In this document: piece after piece, positions 57,825 through 64,000 of the stretch
How the letters are laid out: every line of letters begins with the position of its first letter
Numbering within the stretch: the first letter of the stretch is position 1
From: Trebonia sp963785645
GTDB taxonomy: Bacteria; Actinomycetota; Actinomycetes; Streptosporangiales; Streptosporangiaceae
DNA: 64,000 nt
Direction: 5' to 3'
NCBI GenBank assembly: GCA_963785645.1
Contig: CAWAWG010000021.1
Location: forward strand, 62,001 to 126,000
Notes under the pieces: model-generated
Database searches by the model: none
What the model was told of the DNA's origin: nothing
What the model saw: only the letters and a program-made list of their open reading frames with translations
Position numbers and translations under genes: made by a program

Positions 57825-59272
57825 GTGGCAGAAAAACGGCCCAGTTAGCCCAGAGTCAGTCGCTTCCGTGCCTCTTTGGAGATCGTGCGGGCGGTTGAAC
57901 CCGCTGTCGCTGACGCGATCAGCGCGGAACTCGCCAGTCAGCGGAGGCAGTTGAAGCTGATCGCGAGTGAGAACTACGCGTCGCCGGCGGTGCTGCTGGC
58001 GATGGGGAACTGGATGTCGGACAAGTACGCGGAGGGGACACCCGGCCACCGGGTGTACGCCGGGTGCCAGCAGGTTGACGCGGTGGAGGAGATCGCCTCC
58101 CGGCATGCCAGGGAACTGTTCGGTATGCCGTATGCCTACGTGCAGCCGCATTCGGGGATCGATGCCAACCTGGTCGCGTTCTGGGCGGTACTCGCGCAAC
58201 GGGTTGAGAGCCCGGCTCTGGCCCGGGCCGGGGTCCGGCACGTCAACGACCTCAGCGAGCAGGACTGGGCCGTGCTCCGCCACGAGCTGGGGAACCAGCG
58301 GCTGCTCGGCATGTCGCTCGACGCGGGCGGGCACCTGACGCACGGGTTCCGGCCCAACATCTCGGGCAAGATGTTCGATCAGGCCAGCTACGGCACCGAT
58401 CCGGTCACCGGGTTCATCGACTACGACAGCGTGCGGGCGATCGCGCGGGAGTTCCGGCCGCTGATCCTGCTGGCCGGCTACTCGGCCTATCCGCGGCTGA
58501 TCAATTTCCGGCGCATGCGGGAGATCGCCGACGAGGTCGGCGCCACGCTGATGGCGGACATGGCGCACTTCGCGGGACTGGTGGCCGGCGAGGTCCTTAC
58601 CGGGGACTTCAGCCCGGTCGGGCACGCCCAGATCATACCACGACCACGCACAAGTCGCTGCGTGGCCCGCGCGGCGGGATGGTGCTGTGCGAGCAGGAAC
58701 TCGCGGAGTACATCGCCCGCGGCTGCCCGATGGTGCTCGGCGGCCCGCTGCCCCACGTGATGGCGGCCAAGGCGGTCGCGCTGGCGGAGGCCCGGCGCCC
58801 GGAGTTCGCCGGCTACGCCCGCCGGATCGTGGAGAACGCCGCCGCGCTGGCCGACGGGCTGCTGCGCCGGGGGGCCACGCTGGTGACCGGCGGGACCGAC
58901 AACCACCTGCTCCTGGTGGACGTCTCCGGCTACGGGCTGACCGGGCGGCAGGCCGAAAGCGCCCTGGTGGACTCCGGGATCGTCACCAACCGCAACTCGG
59001 TACCGCGTGACCCGAACGGCGCCTGGTACACCTCGGGCATCCGCCTCGGCACTCCGGCCCTGACCACGCGCGGCCTCGGCCCCGGTGACATGGACGAGAT
59101 CGCCGGCCTCATCGGTACGGTCCTGTCTGCTGTTACGCCTGCCGCCACGGCCGCCGGCGCGCTGTCGAAGGCGCACTACAGCCTCGATCCGGCGGTGGCG
59201 GCCAAGGTCGCAGGGCAGGCGGCCGACCTCCTCGCCCGCTACCCGCTGTACCCCGCGGTGCAACTCAGCTGA
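57825..59272 (+). CDS. glyA: Serine hydroxymethyltransferase, long actinobacterial form (frameshifts)
   Basis: PLP enzyme converting serine and tetrahydrofolate to glycine and methylene-THF. The core is clear: LKLIASENYASPAVLLAMGN, YAEGTPGHRVYAGCQQVD, ADMAHFAGLVAGEV. After a shift near 58635 the PLP-lysine segment THKSLRGPRGGMVLCEQEL follows. It ends YPLYPAVQLS. It is about 480 residues, longer than E. coli GlyA. The most likely start is GTG 57825, with GGAGAAG 6 bases upstream. Reading MAEK...GPVSPESVASVP into EIVRAVEPAVADAIS needs two small corrections, at the A5 run near 57832 and the T run near 57876. TTG 57876 is the first start in the unbroken frame. Confidence 0.87.
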
Positions 59273-59359
59273 CCGCGCCGGCTCTCGCGGTCAAGCGCTC
59301 AACCGGTCAAAGCGCGCATTTGATCCTGGCCGTTCACCGGAAAGCTCGATCATTGTGGG

Positions 59360-59769
59360 ATGGACGACGACCGTACCGCCGCGCTCGCGGAGATCATCGA
59401 GTCACTGGCCCCCATTCCTGGTTCCTGACCCTCGATACGGTCGGCTCCGGACGTCTGGTGCTGCTCGAAGGCGAGGGAACCGTGCGCATGCACGACTACG
59501 GCGATCCCTTCAAGGCCCTGGTGGCCGAGTGCGCCAGGGAGAACGGGATCGCCGTGCTGCGCGGACTGCGTTCGCACAACAGCACCGATGGCAGCGTCCC
59601 GCTCCGTCACGGGTTTCCCTCAGCCACCCTGGTCTCGGTCGACCGCCAGAAGCTGCTCCCGAACTACCACCTCTACACGGACACCCCGGAGAACATCGAC
59701 TACCGGAGCGTGCAGGACGCCGCGCTACTGACCGAGGCCGTGGCGCGACGTCTGTCCATGCTGGCCTGA
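59360..59769 (+). pseudogene. N-terminally deleted M28-type peptidase remnant
   Basis: The C-terminal part from about 59408 reads WFLTLDTVGSGRLVLLEGEG, GLRSHNSTDGSVPLRHGFPS and YHLYTDTPENIDYRSVQDAA, which matches the end of M28-family zinc aminopeptidases, including the His of the YHxxTDTPEN motif. The zinc-binding first half is missing. A short frame MDDDRTAALAEIIESLAP (from ATG 59360) in another phase could be the original N-terminus, which would make this an internal deletion product. It is not expected to be active. Confidence 0.65.
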
Positions 59770-59781
59770 GAAGAGCTGGCG

Positions 59782-60207
59782 TCAGCTGGTGGTCCCGCTC
59801 GGGCCGGAGCTGCCGGAGCCGCCGGAACCGCCGCTGAACAGGTCGTGCATGACCTTGCGGGCGCTTTCCTCGGCCTTCTTGACGGACTCGCGCTGGCGCA
59901 GGTCGGTCAGTGCGCTTTCCGCCTTCTGGCCGGCGTCGCTGGCGCGCAGGTCGTGGAAGACCGCCTCGGCTCGCTTGGCCGCGTCGCTGGCCCGCAGGTC
60001 GTTCAGCTTGCCGGCGGCGCGCTGACCCCGGTCGCTCTCGCGGAAGTCCTGAACCCGGCTCGCTGCCCGCTGGGCCCGCGCCGTGGCCTCGGCGCGCAGC
60101 CGCGCGCTCCTGTCCGACCGCTGCTGCTTCGCGGTCTTGGTGCTTGAGCTCCACCACTCGGACAGCCGCGCGGCCAATTCCTTGATCCGGCTCTCGATCC
60201 GGCTCAT
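59782..60207 (-). CDS. Helical repeat (coiled-coil-like) protein
   Basis: 141 residues from ATG 60207, with AGGAGG 5 bases upstream. It is highly charged and helical, with three to four ~20-residue repeats of the type RASDAAKRAEAVFHDL / RASDAGQKAESALTDL. A Ser/Gly/Pro tail ends GPSGTTS. No signal peptide, membrane span or enzyme motif is seen. I do not recognise a family; a structural or nucleoid/envelope-associated role is possible. Confidence 0.78.
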   Translation of the reverse strand: MSRIESRIKELAARLSEWWSSSTKTAKQQRSDRSARLRAEATARAQRAASRVQDFRESDRGQRAAGKLNDLRASDAAKRAEAVFHDLRASDAGQKAESALTDLRQRESVKKAEESARKVMHDLFSGGSGGSGSSGPSGTTS

Positions 60208-60486
60208 CACTACCTCCTGGTAACCGTGGTCTCCCGGCGGGACGACTGCCCGCACCGGGTGACCGCCGCACCCTCAACAACAAGATATGTCGTGTTTGTA
60301 ATCCTTGCCTAATCCGCGGTGTTCAGCAAGGCCCCGCGGGGAGTGTGACGAGCGGAACATTGCGCGCCGGCATGCCCGCGCCGATCGTCGGAGTTGAACA
60401 CTGTTGATTCTCGCGTCTCGTACCCGATTGGTGTCATGCCCGCAAAACGCGCATCCTGCCCGATTCCCTAGCCTTCTCTACCCATA

Positions 60487-61928
60487 ATGAGCGCGATACT
60501 CACCAAGGCGCCGATTCGACCGGGCTCGGCCCTTCGGCTCGCGCTCATCCTGGTGGCGTCGTTCATGGTGGTGCTCGATTTCACCATTGTGAATATCGCG
60601 CTTCCGTCGATAGAGCGTGACTTCGGCCTGACCACCTCGGTGGTGCAGTGGGTGGTCACCGGATACGCCATCGCCTTCAGCGGGCTGCTGATCCTCGGCG
60701 GCCGCGCCGCCGACGTGCTCGGCCGCCGCCGCGTTTTCATCGTCGGCCTTATCGTCTTCTCGCTCGCCTCGCTGGCGGGCGGGCTGGCCGGCGACCCGGT
60801 CCTGCTCGTCGCGTCCAGGATCGTGCAGGGCGCAGGCGCGGCGCTGGTGGCACCCGCGGCGCTCTCGCTGATCACGACCAGCTTCCCGCCGGGACCCCAG
60901 CGGACCAGGGCCATCGGCCTCTACGGGGCGATGGCGTCCGTCGGCTTCGTCGCCGGACAGGTGCTCGGCGGCGTCCTGGTGGAGTGGACCAGCTGGCGCG
61001 CGGTGTTCCTGGTGAACGTTCCTGTCGGCCTCGCCACCGCATTCCTCGCGCCCCGCGTGATCGCCGTTCCGGTCAGCGAGCAGGCCCTCGGCCGGTCGGC
61101 GGCCGCGGCGCCCGCCGACCGGGCAGGCGGCTTGACGTGCGCGGCGCGGTGCTGATCACCGCGGCCGTCACGCTCGCCGTGTTCGGCATCTCCCAGGGTG
61201 ACGTCCTCGGGTGGACGTCACCGCTCGTCATCGGCGCGGCGGTGGTCGCGGTCGCGGCGGCCGCGAGCTTCCTGGTGGCAGAGACCCGGCACCCCGCCCC
61301 GCTCGTCCAGCCCAGAACGCTGCTCCGCCCCGGCCTGCGCAACGGCGCGATGCTGGCCTTCCTCCTCGGCCTGTGGACCGGCGGCGAACTGCTCGTCCTC
61401 TCCCTCTACATGCAGCAGGTCCTGCACTTCTCCCCGCTGGTCACCGGGCTGATCATCGCGCCGCAGGGCGCGGCGGGCTTCAGCATGGGCCTGCTCGGCC
61501 CGAGGCTCGCGAGACGATTCGGCATCCGCCGCGTCGCGATGATCGCCGCTGCGTCCGCGACCATCGGCTTCGCGGCTCTTACCCAGCTGCCCGCCGTCGG
61601 CTACAGTCCCCTGCTGTTCGTCGTGATCCTGATCGGCTTCGGCGGTGCGGGGACAGCGTTCGGCTCGATCGTTCTGGCCAGCCGCGAGCTAGCCGACGGC
61701 GATCAGGGCCTGGCGGGCGGCGTGGTCAACACCAGCCGCCAGGTGGGCGCGGCGATGGGCGCCGCCCTCCTGCCCGCGGTGGCCGACTCGGTCAGCGGGG
61801 TCTCCGGCGACCGGGCCGCGATGCTCACCGCAACGGCAGCCGCCCTGACCGCAACGTTCATCGCCTGGCTGGCCGCGCATCAGGCGGCCGCCCGTCAAGC
61901 ATCCGACCATCTGTCGCCGACGGGCTGA
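60487..61928 (+). CDS. MFS drug exporter, DHA2 (EmrB/QacA) type (one frameshift)
   Basis: About 480 residues with 13-14 spans. Helix 1 has ASFMVVLDFTIVNIALPSIE, a DHA2 hallmark. Motif A is LGGRAADVLGRRRVF and motif C is GAMASVGFVAGQVLGGVLV. Near 61128 the frame changes: GGLTCAARC should read on as LDVRGAVLITAAVTLAVFG, and the rest runs intact to HLSPTG. ATG 60487 gives the usual N-terminus, though no strong ribosome-binding site is seen. No regulator gene is directly adjacent. Substrate unknown. Confidence 0.88.
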
Positions 61929-62131
61929 CGCGCGACCGTCCCGGCGCAATCCGTCATTCCTCCCGATCACCATCCAGAACGAATCCGGCTGGCTCGCCCA
62001 GGCGAACTGCCGCCATGCAGCCCCGCTGGCCCTTTCGAGCGTCGTACTGCGGTAGCACCTCGTGACTCCCCGGACCGCAGTGAGCCGATCTCCAGGTGAC
62101 GCTTCCACTCTGCCCACCCGGTGACCACTCC

Positions 62132-62231
62132 TTGCTTACACAGTGACCATGATCGTCATCTTTGCTTACACAGTGACCAAGATCACGTCCGGTATGTGGC
62201 AAATATCGCACCGGATGGTAAGCAAAGATGA
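62132..62231. repeat. 30-bp-spaced direct repeat plus 14-bp inverted repeat
   Basis: TTGCTTACACAGTGACCA occurs at 62132 and 62162 (period 30 bp), each followed by a GATC two bases later. TCATCTTTGCTTAC (62156-62169) is the exact reverse complement of GTAAGCAAAGATGA (62218-62231). The combination resembles a multi-site operator or the end of a small mobile element. Confidence 0.7.
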
Positions 62232-62319
62232 TTGCTGCGTCACAGCAGTCGTCGGCCGGACCGGACATACCGTCCTGATTCGGGCGGCGGACCTGAGGTG
62301 CTGCTGCCAGGTTAGGGAT

Positions 62320-62580
62320 TTACGGTGTCGGGCCGGAGACGGGGGAGGGGCAGGCCTGGCTGACCACGGCGGGCATCGTCGCGCCCGGGACGGCCGGATG
62401 GCTGGCCACGCCGCCGGATGCGACGAACGCGGCGGTGAAGGCCGCCGCGGCCGCGATCCCGCCGCAGACCAGCACCCACACGTCGGAATGGGGCCCGCCA
62501 ACGGGCAACTGCGTCGGCCAGGAGACGGCCTGCTCATTTTTCACCGCGTAGCCGATCGCCCCGGCGCTTCCCGCTGCCAC
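62320..62580 (-). CDS. Possible small membrane protein (86 aa)
   Basis: From GTG 62580. GAIGYAVKNEQAVSWPTQLP, then one span near residues 32-55 (VWVLVCGGIAAAAAFTAAFV), and a Pro-rich external tail with SQACPSPVSG. A good ribosome-binding site (GGCGAGGAG) and ATG lie further upstream at 62752 in another frame, so the gene may be longer with a frameshift. Family unknown. Confidence 0.4.
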   Translation of the reverse strand: MAAGSAGAIGYAVKNEQAVSWPTQLPVGGPHSDVWVLVCGGIAAAAAFTAAFVASGGVASHPAVPGATMPAVVSQACPSPVSGPTP

Positions 62581-63037
62581 GGCGCCTTCATGGTGCGCGA
62601 GCCCCTGGGGTACCGTGCAGAACGGCTAGGCCGGCGGCGTCGGCGCACCGTGCGCGTACCCGATGCGACCGCGCCCCCGCCCCCGATGTCCAGGCAGCAC
62701 CCGGCGAAAGCCCCGTCGCCGACCAGAAAACTCTTCCGCACTGTGCATGACCGGCTCCTCGCCCAACGTACGAATCATTCGTAGCGTGATCGATTGACCA
62801 CGGAACGTCTCATAGTGATTCACGTACGGTAGGAGAATTCGGCTCAAGTGCGACGCAGGGTATTTGCGGTGCCCTCGCCTGGCGCCCTAATGATTTTCCT
62901 CCCCAGAGGCGTCCGGCTGGCGTCGGCCGAGGGCTGATATGCAGGTCAGAAGTGCGTTTCGGCGGTTGCGCGGCGACGGGTTAACGGGGCGCTACTCGCT
63001 GGCGCGAGGCGCCAAAACCCCTTCAGCTACCCGGTAA

Positions 63038-63059
63038 GGTTAACAGAAGGTTAAAAAGT
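63038..63059 (+). promoter_or_regulatory. Candidate PHO box: two 11-bp direct repeat units
   Basis: GGTTAACAGAA (63038-63048) is followed at once by GGTTAAAAAGT (63049-63059). PhoP of Streptomyces binds 11-nt direct repeats of GTTCACC type, and the length and the GTTMA core fit loosely. The site lies about 80 bp upstream of a CYTH/CHAD gene, a family linked to polyphosphate. Confidence 0.4.
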
Positions 63060-63139
63060 GGCCAACATAATTGTCACAATATGGTGAACATATGCTTAAA
63101 TGACTAGATTGGTGCGGCGGAGGCGGGAAAGGAGTTGCG

Positions 63140-64000
63140 ATGACCCCTGGCCTGCCAGGTTTCATTGCCGACGGTAGCGAGCGGCAAACATGGGACGACG
63201 TTACGTCGGCCGCCCTCGCGGCGCTCGGGACGGAGTTCGGCGTGGTCGCCGAGCACGGGAGCGTCGGCGCGTCCGGCGGCGTCCGGCGGACAACCTGGCT
63301 TGATACTTTTGACTGGCGGCTGCACAAGGCGGGCCTGACGCTGGAGTACGTCCCCGGGCGCGCCGGCAGCGAGCTGCGGCTCTCCGGCGCGGGCAAGAAC
63401 GCGGAGACCAGCCAGGACGCAGTGCAGCTGGTGACCGGCTGGCAGGCGTCCCGTCCGCACCTGCTCGCCGCCCTGGCGGGTGGCCCGGTTGGCGCCCGCA
63501 TCGCTGGCCTCATCGCGCCGCGCGCGCTCCTCCCCGTCGTCACCGTCACCACCTCGACCGCCGTGTACCGGCTGCTGAACGAGGACAGCAAGACCGTGGC
63601 CAGGCTGTTCATCGACCGGGGCAGTCTCGTCGGGCAGCTGCCCTCCGCGGGGGCGATCGCGCGTCCCGCCCGGGCGCCCGCCGGCGAGACGACGGCCCGG
63701 GCCGCCAACGGCGAGTCCGGTGGAGCGGCGAGTGCACCGGACCCCGAGTTGGCCCAGCTGCCGCCCAGGCTGACGGTCGCCGAGGTCCGCGGCTATTCGG
63801 CCCAGGCCCGCCGCGCAAACCGGCTGCTCGCCTCCGTTCCTGGATTCAAGCCGGCCGAGACGATCACGTACGCCGACGCGCTGCGCGCCATCGGCCGCCG
63901 TCCGGGCGATTACTCGAACAAGGTCGACGCGGCGGTCACCGCGAGCATGCCCGCCGCCGGGGCGGGGGCCGCGATCCTGATGCGGCTGCTCGACACGATC
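63140..64000 (+). CDS. CYTH domain protein with start of CHAD domain, truncated by window end
   Basis: 287 codons are visible. The first 200 residues match a CYTH (triphosphate tunnel) domain in diverged form: WLDTFDWRLHKAGLTLEYVP, SELRLSGAG, then VTVTTSTAVYRLLNEDSKTV and ARLFIDRGSL. The classical N-terminal ExExK motif is not evident. From about residue 225 (EVRGYSAQARRANRLLASVP) a CHAD-like linker and helices begin. CYTH-CHAD proteins bind inorganic polyphosphate or triphosphates. ATG 63140 has AAAGGAG 6 bases upstream. A PHO-box-like repeat lies further upstream. Confidence 0.82.
   Translation, partial: MTPGLPGFIADGSERQTWDDVTSAALAALGTEFGVVAEHGSVGASGGVRRTTWLDTFDWRLHKAGLTLEYVPGRAGSELRLSGAGKNAETSQDAVQLVTGWQASRPHLLAALAGGPVGARIAGLIAPRALLPVVTVTTSTAVYRLLNEDSKTVARLFIDRGSLVGQLPSAGAIARPARAPAGETTARAANGESGGAASAPDPELAQLPPRLTVAEVRGYSAQARRANRLLASVPGFKPAETITYADALRAIGRRPGDYSNKVDAAVTASMPAAGAGAAILMRLLDTI

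Overview
The window is about 64 kb of very GC-rich DNA. Its genes look like those of a filamentous, soil-type actinomycete: a hopanoid operon with actinobacterial gene order, multiple Asp23/Gls24 envelope proteins, Eis-like and CYTH/CHAD proteins, and two Ser/Thr kinases next to or fused to WD40-like propellers. A genus cannot be assigned from the sequence alone.\n\nLayout. 1-2.9 kb: start of ilvD and a NERD-domain membrane protein, both on the minus strand. 2.9-4.4 kb: a non-coding stretch packed with direct and inverted repeats. 4.5-13 kb: penicillin-acylase-family hydrolase, small membrane protein, prolyl-tRNA synthetase, aminopeptidase N and ribose-5-phosphate isomerase B. 14-19.1 kb: kinase-propeller fusion, Eis-like acetyltransferase and SpoIIE-type phosphatase. 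19.7-27.9 kb: hopanoid operon in the order hpnC, hpnD, hpnE, polyprenyl diphosphate synthase, squalene-hopene cyclase, and an apparent HpnG-IspH fusion. It covers squalene synthesis from farnesyl diphosphate, cyclisation to hopene, side-chain processing, and the last MEP-pathway step that supplies precursors. 28.1-32 kb: a MacB-like ABC pair and a CrtI-like FAD oxidoreductase. 32-38.6 kb: two secreted glycoside hydrolases flanking an MFS transporter and a universal stress protein. 38.8-43.9 kb: a kinase followed by a STAND-type NTPase with WD40 repeats. The kinase C-terminus and the NTPase N-terminus carry the same short VVIQV motif, which makes this pair the best candidate for an unusual signalling or defence system. 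44.4-47 kb: small acidic protein, orphan polyketide-synthase-like fragment and RHH protein. 47-51.3 kb: secreted subtilisin-like protein. 51.6-53.1 kb: small accessory block (truncated XRE regulator, tiny proteins, divergent guanylate kinase). 53.1-57.2 kb: Asp23/AmaP envelope-stress operon, divergent from an ECF sigma factor and an anti-sigma/Asp23 fusion. 57.2-59.8 kb: a long-form serine hydroxymethyltransferase between two gene remnants. 59.8-64 kb: coiled-coil protein, MFS exporter, repeats, and a CYTH/CHAD protein cut by the window end.\n\nCaution on sequence quality. At least fifteen otherwise well-conserved genes are broken by one or more single-base frameshifts, several in G runs. Homology continues immediately in the next frame, and damage is densest at 22.3-27.8 kb and 37-43.5 kb. 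This looks like uncorrected long-read indels rather than real gene decay, so interrupted genes are given as single CDS features and the shift points are stated.
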